The notes beneath the pieces are model-generated. The model saw only the letters and a list, made by a program, of their open reading frames with translations, was not told where the DNA came from and did no database searches. From Bacillota bacterium (lineage in GTDB: Bacteria > Armatimonadota > HRBIN16), in contig JAIMBJ010000009.1 of assembly GCA_023511455.1 (NCBI GenBank), forward strand, positions 36,000 through 99,999: a stretch of 64,000 nucleotides of DNA, given 5' to 3'. This document shows, piece by piece, positions 34,624 through 42,921 of this stretch; position 1 is the first letter of the stretch, and each line of letters starts with the position of its first letter. Position numbers and translations under genes: made by a program.

Positions 34624-35776
34624 AGTAGCGTCTCATCCTTTCGTTCCAGCTGGGTTCCAGTTGCACCAGGGGAAAACAAGCTTCCCCCCCAAACCGCCGA
34701 CGCAGGTATGCCAGCGCCGCTTGCAGGTCACTGCGATGCGCTACTGAGGATTCCAATTCGAGCTGGGTTGGGCGGGAAGCCGTCGACCAAACCACGCGGA
34801 GTTGCCACCGAACAGGCTGGGGATAGGACGCACGCATCTGCCACAGGCGGTTTATCTGGGCATAGATAGCGCGTTCATCGGACAGGGGGGCAGGCAGTGA
34901 GCGGTGGAGATTCTGCCGTTTGCCGCCTTCGTACGTTAGCGTCAGACGCACCTCGACGATGCCCTGTCCGCACTGCGACGCTTTTGCTGCTATCTCGCGG
35001 GCTACTCGCTTCCACAGCGTCTGCACAGCCTCTTCGGTGATGGCGTCGGCGAACTCGCCGCCTGTTTGCCAGCAAGGCGGGGGGTAGAGCGCACGCACGC
35101 AGGGGCTATCGTAGCCCTGCGCCAGATACCAGACCGACAGCCCGTTCTCCCCCAGCAAGGTGCGCACCTGCCCTATCGGTTGTGACGCCAGCGTCCCGAA
35201 AGACGTCCAGCCCATCCGCAGGCATCGTTGCACGACCCCTTCATAGTCTGCTGGCAGCAGCTGCAGTGGCAGTGGCCATAGCGACAGCAAAAGCGGCGGC
35301 TTTAAGATTTTCAGGCGCAGACCCTCTCGCGCCGCCGCCCGCAGTGCCACCTGCGCCGAGAGCCTGCCAGTGCTGAAACCCGCCGTCAACGTGACACCCA
35401 TGCGCTGGCTCTCGGAAAACAGCGTGCGCCATGCCTGCCTGCCACCATCCTCGAAGCCGCGCCAGTCCAGTAACATCGTGCGAGAGTCTATCGGCTCGGT
35501 TGCCAGGGCAAGCTGGGAACAGCGTTGCATCCATTGTTCGTACAACTGTTGGGTTGCCTCTATGTCTTCTCGCAGACAGAGCGCGTGGGGGCACACCGCG
35601 CCGACGGCGGACTGCGGCATGGAATGCCTCACGCCGAACGATTGCGCCAGCGCATTTGCCTCGACGACGCGCCCATCGCGTAACACGACCGCAGGGCGAT
35701 CTTGTGGTGCCTGTAGCGCGCTCAGGGCAAACCCACTGGCGCGCACGCACAGGGTGTTCAATCCTTTCATGTGCAT
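34550..35776 (-). CDS. imuB: Y-family polymerase homologue ImuB
   Basis: About 408 residues with the fold of Y-family (UmuC/DinB) polymerases but without the catalytic acidic cluster (the N-terminal motif reads LNTLCVRASGFALSALQ and no SIDE motif is visible), as in ImuB. The little-finger and C-terminal region (PLPLQLLP; GWTSFGTLASQPIGQVRTLL) is recognisable. ImuB is the hub that connects DnaE2 to the beta clamp. Starts at 35,776 or 35,770 (adjacent ATGs) both follow the consensus promoter by about 20 nt without a Shine-Dalgarno; the frame continues upstream to 35,965 through the promoter and is not used. Confidence 0.85.
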   Translation of the reverse strand: MHMKGLNTLCVRASGFALSALQAPQDRPAVVLRDGRVVEANALAQSFGVRHSMPQSAVGAVCPHALCLREDIEATQQLYEQWMQRCSQLALATEPIDSRTMLLDWRGFEDGGRQAWRTLFSESQRMGVTLTAGFSTGRLSAQVALRAAAREGLRLKILKPPLLLSLWPLPLQLLPADYEGVVQRCLRMGWTSFGTLASQPIGQVRTLLGENGLSVWYLAQGYDSPCVRALYPPPCWQTGGEFADAITEEAVQTLWKRVAREIAAKASQCGQGIVEVRLTLTYEGGKRQNLHRSLPAPLSDERAIYAQINRLWQMRASYPQPVRWQLRVVWSTASRPTQLELESSVAHRSDLQAALAYLRRRFGGEACFPLVQLEPSWNERMRRYYEACNLSAYSGGADERWTPLSDSV

Positions 35777-35798
35777 TAAAATAAGTGTATTTTTGTAT

Positions 35799-35827
35799 AT
35801 TATATTCTGGACGAGACCGCTTGTCAA
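35799..35827 (-). promoter_or_regulatory. Fully consensus sigma-70 promoter of the repair operon
   Basis: On the minus strand TTGACA (35,822-35,827), exactly 17 nt, TATAAT (35,799-35,804). Such a perfect promoter normally needs a repressor, and the transcript includes SOS-type genes. The AT-rich 30 nt between the -10 and the imuB start may hold an operator, though I find no known LexA site. Confidence 0.85.
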
Positions 35828-35845
35828 GGGTAATCCAGTGTTGGC

Positions 35846-35875
35846 TTGCCCTTTCCCCTGCGAACCTGATACACT
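35846..35875 (+). promoter_or_regulatory. Promoter of rodA
   Basis: TTGCCC (35,846-35,851), 18 nt, TACACT (35,870-35,875). Transcription should begin near 35,882, only about 4 nt before ATG 35,886, with no Shine-Dalgarno, so the mRNA may be leaderless. It is back-to-back with the imuB promoter. Confidence 0.5.
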
Positions 35876-35885
35876 GTAGTCGCTC

Positions 35886-36989
35886 ATGAATCGGAGATTT
35901 TTGCGAGAACTGGACTGGGCGACCATCCTGCTGGCGCTGGCGTTGTGTGCGTGGGGGCTGCTCATGATTTACAGCGCACGCCGGGCGCAAGGGGATGGAC
36001 TGTTTTTCGTGCGCAAGCAAGCCATTGCGATGGGCATTGGCATTATAGCGATGTTTCTGGTCGCCTCCCGCCCGATACAGACGTGGCTAAGGTGGACGCG
36101 CTGGTTTTACGCACTGAATATCGGCTTGCTGTTCTACGTGGACTTTTTCGGCAAGACCACTAAAGGCGCACAGCGATGGATACCCCTTCCGGGAGGCTTC
36201 AACCTCCAGCCATCGGAGATGGCGAAACTCTTCGTTATCCTCACGCTGGCTGCCTGGCTTGCCAGCAGAGAAGAGCAGATACGTTCCCCTCAGCTGGTGC
36301 TGAAATCCTTAGCGTACATTGGAGTGCCTGTGCTGCTGATATTCAAACAGCCAGACCTGGGCACCTCGCTGGTGGTCATGGCGATATGGTTCGGCATGAT
36401 GATGCTGGCAGGGGCAAACTTGAAGCATTTAGGCATCGTGTTGCTGGCTGGACTGGTGGCGTTTATTGCGCTGTGGCACACGGGCGTGCTGGAGGATTAT
36501 CAGAAGAACCGCTTCATCGCCTTTTTGAACCCGGAACGAGACCCGCGTGGCTCGGGCTATCAGATTCTACAGGCGCGGATTGCGGTCGGATCGGGGCAGG
36601 TGTTCGGCAAGGGGCTGTTTCGCGGCACGCAGAACGAGCTGCTCTTCATTCCCGAACAGCACACGGACTTCATCTTTACCGTCGTGGCGGAGGAGACGGG
36701 CTTTGCAGGTAGTATCGCTCTGTTGTCGGCATACGCCTTATTGCTGTGGCGATTCCTGCGCCTCATCTTACAGTCGCACCGCCTGTACGTCAGGCTGATT
36801 GCGGCAGGCGTTACCACCTTTTTTGCCTACCATATCATCGTCAATACTGGCATGGTAGTTGGCATCCTGCCAGTGGTGGGGGTATGGCTGCCGTTTGTCA
36901 GCTTCGGGGGAACGGCGGTCATCACCTGCTTCGTCGCTCTCGGTTTGATGCAGGCGATACATCGGCAGCAGTATGAAGTGATGTTCTAA
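35886..36989 (+). CDS. rodA: Rod-shape peptidoglycan glycosyltransferase RodA
   Basis: A 367-residue SEDS-family protein with about 10 membrane helices. Signature segments are GAQRWIPLPGGFNLQPSEMA, FKQPDLGTSLV and the C-terminal LPFVSFGGTAVITCFVALG. It polymerises lipid II glycan strands together with a class B penicillin-binding protein. The family Asp/Glu residues of the SEDS active cavity lie in loops around HTDFIFTVVAEETGF. No mreBCD or pbp2 gene is adjacent. RodA is preferred over FtsW by length and by the short cytosolic ends. Confidence 0.9.
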   Translation: MNRRFLRELDWATILLALALCAWGLLMIYSARRAQGDGLFFVRKQAIAMGIGIIAMFLVASRPIQTWLRWTRWFYALNIGLLFYVDFFGKTTKGAQRWIPLPGGFNLQPSEMAKLFVILTLAAWLASREEQIRSPQLVLKSLAYIGVPVLLIFKQPDLGTSLVVMAIWFGMMMLAGANLKHLGIVLLAGLVAFIALWHTGVLEDYQKNRFIAFLNPERDPRGSGYQILQARIAVGSGQVFGKGLFRGTQNELLFIPEQHTDFIFTVVAEETGFAGSIALLSAYALLLWRFLRLILQSHRLYVRLIAAGVTTFFAYHIIVNTGMVVGILPVVGVWLPFVSFGGTAVITCFVALGLMQAIHRQQYEVMF

Positions 36990-37093
36990 CGCACACGGAA
37001 TGCGCCGGGACCTCGGCGCGCTGAACTCGTATGCCCGCCTGTATAGCCCTGCGTAACTCCTGATGACATCAGTTTGGGAGAAGTTCCATCCGC

Positions 37094-38677
37094 TCACACC
37101 GGGTGCGTCTGCGGCCACTCCAGTTCGATGCCCTGCGCGCGTAGCAGGCTCTGGTAGTCCCGCAACAGGCTCTCGTCTTCGCGCACTTGATGGGGTTCCG
37201 TGCCACGCTGGATACAGAACGCTGCTAGTAATCCTGCCGCCTCGCCGATGTTCCATTCCACCGGGTGCAGGCGGAAACAGCCGTTGGTGATGTGCGTGGT
37301 GCCGATGTTTTTGCACGCCGGTAACAGGTTGCGCATGCGCACGGGCAGCAGCGCGCCAAGCGGTATCTGGAACGGCAACGCGCCGATATCGATGGAGTTG
37401 GTGCCGTTGGTGCTGGGGTGCAGGTCAATGCGATAACACCCCACGCCCACGCTGTCGGCAAAGGGCTGTGCCCTGTCCGCGCCCGGGTTCAGTTCGGAGG
37501 CGACGTGCTGTTCGGTCACGGTGAACACGGCGCGGATGCGGCGCGACTCGCGGATGTAGGGGAACATCGCCAGCCCGTCGTCGGTGCCGGTGATGTCGGG
37601 GCGCAGGTACAGGCCGGGGTAGCCGGTGCCGCCGTCGGGGCGCGGGGCTTCCGTCTGCAGCCAGTAGAGCAGGCTCAGCGACAGCTGCCGCGCCTCCTCC
37701 AGCCGTTGCTGCACGACCGCTTCGGGCTGGTCGATAATCGTGCCCGCAAAGTAGTCGTTTTGCGGCCAGTTGACGATGGTTACCTCGTGTGGAGCAAGCT
37801 CAGGCGGATAGTGGTCGCGACAGACAATGCGTCGGTAGGTAAACAGCGCGCGATAGGGGTTGTCGGTTTCGTGCGGGAACAGGAACCACCGCGTCTTTTC
37901 CAGCGTGATGGGGTGGGCGGTGTACCAGCTGAGCAGTTTGTCGGGCCAGAAGGCAGGCTGGTATTCGCGCCAGCGGTCGTACTGGGCGGGTTTGTCGATG
38001 GTGTGGCCGCCTTCAGGGTCGTACGCCATCGCGAAGCACCACGTGATCCCCTGCACGTTGTCCGGTTGCGGGGCGCCAGCCACGGCGTGTGGTTCGCCCG
38101 TTTCACGCTGCGATTCCGCGCCCACCACATACTCGGTACCGGTCATCGGCAGCAGGTCGCCCAATTCGGTGGCATCCAGCACATAGCGCGCCTGTACCGC
38201 CTCTTCATCACCCGTACGCAGGTTGCGGAAGGTAACGGCAAGCACGCAGTCGCCCTGCACCTCGGCGCGGATGGGCTTGCGATGCAGGCGGATGTCCAGC
38301 CATCCTGCAGTGCGCGGGTAATGGAGCATCGTTTCCAGCACGGCTAACCCCACACGCGGCTCGTGGCACAGGCGCGAGACCCAGCCGTTGCCCGGGTTTA
38401 AGCGGGGGTTATTGCGCGCCTGCAGGGTGAGCGGGTAGTGGTCTCGGTAGAACTGGCGTACAGCGTTTCGATACTGCCGGTAACGGGCGGTGCAGCCGAA
38501 GCTTTCGATCCAGGGGTGTTCGTCGGGGGGAACGGCTTGTGCGGTCAGCTGTCCCCCCACCCACTCGGTCTCCTCGGTCATAACCACCGTGACACCCAGG
38601 CTGGCAGCCGCCATCGCGGCGGCACAGCCGCCGGTACCTCCACCGACAATCAGCACATCGCAACGGGTTTCGCGCAT
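37094..38677 (-). CDS. FAD-dependent oxidoreductase (PF12831-like)
   Basis: A 527-residue flavoprotein. The FAD-binding dinucleotide fold is CDVLIVGGGTGGCAAAMAAA at residues ~6-25, followed by VGGQLTAQAVPPDEHPWI, a family motif. The late YVLDATELGDLLPMTG and CFRLHPVEWNIGEAAGLL segments are typical of PF12831 proteins. ATG 38,677 follows GGGGGAACG; the frame runs a further 24 nt upstream. The substrate is unknown, but relatives cluster with sugar oxidoreductases in this group. It is transcribed alone. Confidence 0.85.
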   Translation of the reverse strand: MRETRCDVLIVGGGTGGCAAAMAAASLGVTVVMTEETEWVGGQLTAQAVPPDEHPWIESFGCTARYRQYRNAVRQFYRDHYPLTLQARNNPRLNPGNGWVSRLCHEPRVGLAVLETMLHYPRTAGWLDIRLHRKPIRAEVQGDCVLAVTFRNLRTGDEEAVQARYVLDATELGDLLPMTGTEYVVGAESQRETGEPHAVAGAPQPDNVQGITWCFAMAYDPEGGHTIDKPAQYDRWREYQPAFWPDKLLSWYTAHPITLEKTRWFLFPHETDNPYRALFTYRRIVCRDHYPPELAPHEVTIVNWPQNDYFAGTIIDQPEAVVQQRLEEARQLSLSLLYWLQTEAPRPDGGTGYPGLYLRPDITGTDDGLAMFPYIRESRRIRAVFTVTEQHVASELNPGADRAQPFADSVGVGCYRIDLHPSTNGTNSIDIGALPFQIPLGALLPVRMRNLLPACKNIGTTHITNGCFRLHPVEWNIGEAAGLLAAFCIQRGTEPHQVREDESLLRDYQSLLRAQGIELEWPQTHPV

Positions 38678-38727
38678 CGTTCCCCCTCCACGAAGGCGCA
38701 TATTGATTTGCTTATACTCCCCGAATC

Positions 38728-38761
38728 AAAAAGCCTCCTGCGGGGCGTGCCCGCAGGAGGC
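38728..38761 (-). terminator. Intrinsic terminator of the secreted hypothetical gene
   Basis: GCCTCCTGCGGG pairs perfectly (12 bp) with CCCGCAGGAGGC over a 5-nt loop and is followed on the minus strand by TTTTT. It lies 15 nt after the stop of the gene at 38,776-39,336. Confidence 0.9.
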
Positions 38762-38775
38762 AAAACAGCAGCCGT

Positions 38776-39336
38776 TTACCGCCCCCAGCGTTCGAACACG
38801 ATAAGGTCGCCCTTCCAGACGATGCCACGCCACTCCAGCTGATAGGGCAGCGGAGAGTTTTCCGGCACGAAGGTCATCTCCACCGTGTCAAACAGCATGA
38901 TGCTGGGACCCAGAGCGTCGGTTGGATCGCGCCAGTCCACGATGGTAGCCTTCAGTGTGCCCTTGATACCCCTGCGTGTGAAACCGATGTAAGCGGTGGC
39001 TGGTCCGCTGAACGTGGCGGCAAAGGGTCTGTCCATTGCATACGCATCCGCATCGTGCATGACCACCAGCACCGGCACAATCGGTATCCAGCTGTCGACT
39101 GCCGGGGTCACCGTGCGGAAGACCAGCTTGCCCGCCAGGGGGTCATCGGGGGGCGTTACCCCCTCAGGGCACAGGATGTTTCGCACCGCTACCTCGATGG
39201 TGCCCGCGGTATGGGGGGTGTTGGTAATCAACACGGTGCCGGAACCGTAGCACTTCTGGAAGTAGCAAACGTTGTCCTGCGCCAACAGCGGGAGACTCCA
39301 CAGCACCAGCGCAAACGTCAAGACGAGACGAGACAT
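38776..39336 (-). CDS. Secreted hypothetical protein
   Basis: A 186-residue protein with a signal peptide (LVLTFALVLWSLPLLAQ) and a mature part beginning DNVCYFQKCYG. The body is beta-rich (TAGTIEVAVRNILCPEGV; GKLVFRTVTPAVDSWIPIV) with three cysteines, suggesting an exported immunoglobulin-like or lipocalin-like fold. I do not recognise the family. It stands alone and ends at a strong terminator, which implies real expression. Confidence 0.7.
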   Translation of the reverse strand: MSRLVLTFALVLWSLPLLAQDNVCYFQKCYGSGTVLITNTPHTAGTIEVAVRNILCPEGVTPPDDPLAGKLVFRTVTPAVDSWIPIVPVLVVMHDADAYAMDRPFAATFSGPATAYIGFTRRGIKGTLKATIVDWRDPTDALGPSIMLFDTVEMTFVPENSPLPYQLEWRGIVWKGDLIVFERWGR

Positions 39337-39489
39337 ACCGGCTCCCTCCTTCGGGATTGGTGGAGTGATTTACCATTCTCGTAGACGATGCAAACGCCAA
39401 AAATGTTCCCTAACCCGTGATGAATCTCCGTCGCAGGTACCTGAGTCCAACTCTGTGGAAACCACCTGAGCCAGAGGAGGAATGAGAAC

Positions 39490-40194
39490 ATGGCTATCCT
39501 GACCGACAAAGATAAGGCAGCGGTACGCGAGCGGTTGAGCGAAATGGTCAACCCTGTAAAGATGATTGTCTTCGCGCCCGCCACCAACCTGATAGCACCG
39601 GGGCGACGGGAATGCGCCTTCTGCACCGAGCTGCGCGAGCTGATGAGCGAGCTGGCAGACCTGCATGACAAACTGCAGGTAGAGTTCGTGGACCCGTATG
39701 CCGACCCGGTTCGTGCAGCAGCCTACGACATGAAGAAAGACGAGCAGGGCTACCTTGTACCTGCCATCGTGCTGACCGGCTTGCAAAACGGCGAAGAAGT
39801 GGATTACGGCATCCGGTTCTACGGCATCCCCGCGGGCTACGAGTTCGCCACCCTGCTGGAGGACATCCTGATGATTTCCACAGGGCATCATCATCTGTCG
39901 CCGCAGGTGCTGGACGAAGTGACCAAAATCGACAAACGGGTGGACATGATGGTGTTCGTCACGCCGACCTGTCCTTATTGCCCACGTGCGGTGCTCACGG
40001 CGCACCAGTTCGCTTTCGTCAACCCGAACATCCGCGGCGCGATGATTGAGGCGATGGAGTTCGAGCAGCTCAGTCAAGATTGGAATGTATACGGCGTGCC
40101 TAAAACCGTCATCAACGAGGTGGTGGAGTTCGAAGGGGCAATGCCAGAAAACATGGTTTTGCGTTACCTCGAAAACGCTCTGGTGAAAGCGTAA
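39490..40194 (+). CDS. Protein disulfide oxidoreductase with two CxxC thioredoxin folds
   Basis: A 234-residue tandem thioredoxin/glutaredoxin protein. The N-terminal fold has CAFC (about residues 41-44) and the C-terminal fold CPYC (about 159-162), each with a cis-Pro equivalent (VPAIV and VPKTV). This architecture (PDO) is characteristic of thermophilic archaea and bacteria, where it maintains intracellular disulfides. GAGGAGG lies before ATG 39,490. It ends at a U-run terminator. Confidence 0.88.
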   Translation: MAILTDKDKAAVRERLSEMVNPVKMIVFAPATNLIAPGRRECAFCTELRELMSELADLHDKLQVEFVDPYADPVRAAAYDMKKDEQGYLVPAIVLTGLQNGEEVDYGIRFYGIPAGYEFATLLEDILMISTGHHHLSPQVLDEVTKIDKRVDMMVFVTPTCPYCPRAVLTAHQFAFVNPNIRGAMIEAMEFEQLSQDWNVYGVPKTVINEVVEFEGAMPENMVLRYLENALVKA

Positions 40195-40213
40195 AAATGG
40201 AAGGCGCGCCCTC

Positions 40214-40240
40214 GCCCCCTGCACCAGCGGGGGGCTTTTT
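40214..40240 (+). terminator. Intrinsic terminator after the disulfide oxidoreductase
   Basis: GCCCCC and GGGGGC form the stem around TGCACCAGC plus one G, followed by TTTTT, 20 nt after the stop codon. Confidence 0.8.
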
Positions 40241-40285
40241 GTTACAGAGCAGGCAATATTCTTTCTGGAACCCCCTCATTTCCCC

Positions 40286-40315
40286 TTGACTTTACGCAGG
40301 TTAAACGCCTATAAT
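40286..40315 (+). promoter_or_regulatory. Promoter of the B12-type radical SAM gene
   Basis: TTGACT (40,286-40,291), 18 nt, TATAAT (40,310-40,315). The start codon is at 40,393, so there is a leader of about 70 nt. Confidence 0.75.
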
Positions 40316-40392
40316 CAATCAAGCGGTGAACGGGCAAGGTGTACGGATTGTTTGTGCCCCGCATCGGCTGTAAAACGGAAGGCAGGAGAGAG

Positions 40393-42267
40393 ATGGCTCG
40401 AGAATTACCGAGGTTGAACGTTATTCTGGTGAAACCCTCCAAGTACGACGACGACGGCTACGTGATTCACCATGTACGGGGTGTTTTACCCTCGAACACA
40501 TTGAACGCGCTGAACGGCTTGTTCCGCGACGCCGCGCAGAAAATGGGCATTACCATCGAGATGCACCTCATCGATGAGACCGTGCAGCTGGTGGTGCCGG
40601 AGAGGGTGATGCGCAAATGGGCGATTCCCGGCGTTCCCACGCTGGTCGGTCTGGTAGGCGTGCAAACGAATCAGTTTCCCCGCGCGGTGGATTTGGCACG
40701 GCGGTTCAAAAAACTCGGCGCGATGGTGATTATCGGCGGGTTCCACGTGAGCGGTTCGCTGGCGCTGTTGGGACTGACACCCGAGCTGCAGCAACTGCGT
40801 GAGGAGGGTATCAGTCTGTTCGCCGGGGAGATCGAGGGGCGCACGGAGGAGCTGTTGACCGATGCCCTCCACGGCAAGCTGAAGTCCATCTACTGGCTGG
40901 GCGAATTGCCCGACCTGTCGAAAGAGTGGGCAGCACCCCTGGTAGACGATACAGTGGCACGGCGGTTCATGCTGCCTTACGCCGGGACGATGGACACCTC
41001 GCGTGGGTGTGTGTTCAAGTGTTCGTTCTGTACCATCATCCATGTGCAGGGCAACTCGATGCGTTACCGTTCACCGGAGCTGATTGAGAAACATGTTCGA
41101 GAGCACTATCCTCGCATCAAACATTACTTCTTTACCGACGACAATATGTCGCGCAACCCTCGCTGGAGAGAGATTTTTGAGCGTCTCATCCAGATGCGAG
41201 AGCAGGAGGGCATACGCATTACCTTCATGATGCAGGTGGATGTGCCTTCCTACCGCATTCCCGATTTTGTAGACCTGGCCGCACGCGCAGGTTGCTCGCA
41301 AGTGTTTATCGGACTGGAGAGTCTGAACCCGGACAACCTGAAGGCGGCCTCGAAAGGACAGAATAAGCTGAACTTTTTCGAGGAGATGATACAGGCATGG
41401 CACCGCTACGGTATCGCCGTACACACCAGTTACATCATCGGCTTCCCCTTTGACACCGTGGAGTCGGTGCGGCGGGACATCACCACACTGATGGAGGTGG
41501 TGCAGCCCGATCAGGCGAGCTTCTTCATGCTCACTCCCCTGCCCGGCTCGGTAGACCACCTGGAGATGACCAAACGCGGAGAGTGGATGAGCCCGGACTT
41601 TAACGAGTACGACAGCTTCCACGCGGCGCAAAACCACCCGAACATGACCAGAGAGGAATGGTTCAACGTGTATCGGGAAGCGTGGAGGCGATTCTATTCG
41701 GTGGAGAATCTAATCAAGGTGCTCAACCGTGCGACGCCGGAATCGTACTGGGGTATCTTCAAGAACGCGGTATGGTACGCTTACGCCACTCACTGCGAAG
41801 AGGCGCACCCCATGATTATCGGCTTCTGGCGGCTGAAAGGGCGTACCGAACGCCGACCTACCTTCCCGATAGAGAGCCGGCTGGCGTATGCCTGGCGACG
41901 CACGAAGGATACCGTGGTGCTATCATGGCGGGTCGTCCAGCTGATACTCATGTTCGAAAAGATATGGCGCGCCACCTGGCTCACGAAGCGTACGGCGGAG
42001 TGGCGCGAGAGCGTTGCACAAGTCAAGGAGGCACAGGTGCAGCGTCAACAGCGCGCAATAGCTCGAGCGGTGGCTTTCTTTACTTATCTGCACCTGCGCA
42101 TGGGGCAATCCCGTGAGGCGTGGCAGGATGCCTGGCACTTGCTGAAACGCGGCAAACTATGGCATCCTCGCCTCTATCTCAGCAGCATCTATGGAACCAT
42201 GTTGGGTGTGTCGGAACTGATGACTCGCGGCTGGCTGTTCCTGATGAACCTCGTGTTGGAGACGTGA
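40393..42267 (+). CDS. B12-binding-domain radical SAM protein
   Basis: A 624-residue enzyme. Residues ~10-160 resemble a cobalamin-binding Rossmann domain (TLVGLVGVQTNQFPRAVDLA; GAMVIIGGFHVSG). The radical SAM triad CVFKCSFC lies near residue 210 in TMDTSRGCVFKCSFCTI. A C-terminal helical region of some 170 residues contains membrane-like stretches (VVQLILMFEKIWRATWL; YGTMLGVSELMTRGWLFLMN), suggesting lipid or membrane-associated substrates. The family includes hopanoid and tail-modifying methylases. AGGAGAG precedes ATG 40,393, which is preferred over 40,339. The substrate is unknown. Confidence 0.85.
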   Translation: MARELPRLNVILVKPSKYDDDGYVIHHVRGVLPSNTLNALNGLFRDAAQKMGITIEMHLIDETVQLVVPERVMRKWAIPGVPTLVGLVGVQTNQFPRAVDLARRFKKLGAMVIIGGFHVSGSLALLGLTPELQQLREEGISLFAGEIEGRTEELLTDALHGKLKSIYWLGELPDLSKEWAAPLVDDTVARRFMLPYAGTMDTSRGCVFKCSFCTIIHVQGNSMRYRSPELIEKHVREHYPRIKHYFFTDDNMSRNPRWREIFERLIQMREQEGIRITFMMQVDVPSYRIPDFVDLAARAGCSQVFIGLESLNPDNLKAASKGQNKLNFFEEMIQAWHRYGIAVHTSYIIGFPFDTVESVRRDITTLMEVVQPDQASFFMLTPLPGSVDHLEMTKRGEWMSPDFNEYDSFHAAQNHPNMTREEWFNVYREAWRRFYSVENLIKVLNRATPESYWGIFKNAVWYAYATHCEEAHPMIIGFWRLKGRTERRPTFPIESRLAYAWRRTKDTVVLSWRVVQLILMFEKIWRATWLTKRTAEWRESVAQVKEAQVQRQQRAIARAVAFFTYLHLRMGQSREAWQDAWHLLKRGKLWHPRLYLSSIYGTMLGVSELMTRGWLFLMNLVLET

Positions 42268-42330
42268 TTGGATATATTAGGAGCTCCACTGTTGGGTTAT
42301 GCCTTCACGCCTGTATACAACAGGGCGTTT

Positions 42331-42555
42331 TTAACCCCACAGTGTCGGTACGCCGTCCACGACAATCTTGCGGTCTCGGCTGATAAGAGGCACACGCAAG
42401 AATAAGGCAGTGGCTGCGATAATGCGGGCAGAGCACGCCACCCTCCGTCCCTGCGCAGTAGCATCCTCTACGAGTGTGCGCACGCTGCGCGGAAGACGTG
42501 GGTCTGCAACAAGTAACCACACCAGTGCGTGAGTGTCCAGAAGATACTCAATCAT
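42331..42555 (-). pseudogene. VapC-like PIN-domain toxin with internal deletion
   Basis: 74 codons: the N-terminal MIEYLLDTHALVWLL, with the first PIN Asp, joins directly to RIIAATALFLRVPLISRD, the usual C-terminal PIN segment. The roughly 50 residues between, including the usual Ser-Leu-W-E catalytic Glu and the preceding helices, are missing, although the frame is kept. A PIN protein is normally about 125-130 residues, so this is most likely an inactive toxin. It overlaps the antitoxin stop by 4 nt (ATGA). Confidence 0.7.
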
Positions 42556-42803
42556 GTGATATCATCCCGCAGCTGGCTCCATATCTCATGCCTCACCGCA
42601 TCTATTTCTTCCAGAGAGGGAGCAGGTGCAAGGTCACCACAGTATCCCCATAAGCGGAGTTCCCCTGTACCACCGAGCATTTTTTGTCGTCCGATCGTCT
42701 GTTCAAGATGCTCGGTCATCTGCCTCAGCAGGCGGAGTTGCTCGACAAGGGGAAGATGCATGACCTGTGCCATGACATCCTCGGCTGTAGGTGTCTGGTT
42801 CAT
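42552..42803 (-). CDS. Putative antitoxin of the decayed PIN module
   Basis: An 83-residue acidic protein, MNQTPTAEDVMAQVMHLPLV, with a helix-rich centre (EQLRLLRQMTEHLEQ) and an acidic tail. It resembles small antitoxins found upstream of VapC genes. ATG 42,803 follows GAAGGGGG; a longer frame to 42,920 is not favoured. With the toxin broken, it may now be free of selection or may act in trans. Confidence 0.6.
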   Translation of the reverse strand: MNQTPTAEDVMAQVMHLPLVEQLRLLRQMTEHLEQTIGRQKMLGGTGELRLWGYCGDLAPAPSLEEIDAVRHEIWSQLRDDIT

Positions 42804-42921
42804 TAGGCACCCCCTTCGTCCGTCAGTGCGCAAAACACACACTTGTCGGTCTGTTGCTTTACGGTTCCTTCGCCACCACATACGATTATACCTGTCCCTC
42901 TCATGGTGCTGCCAGCGCACT

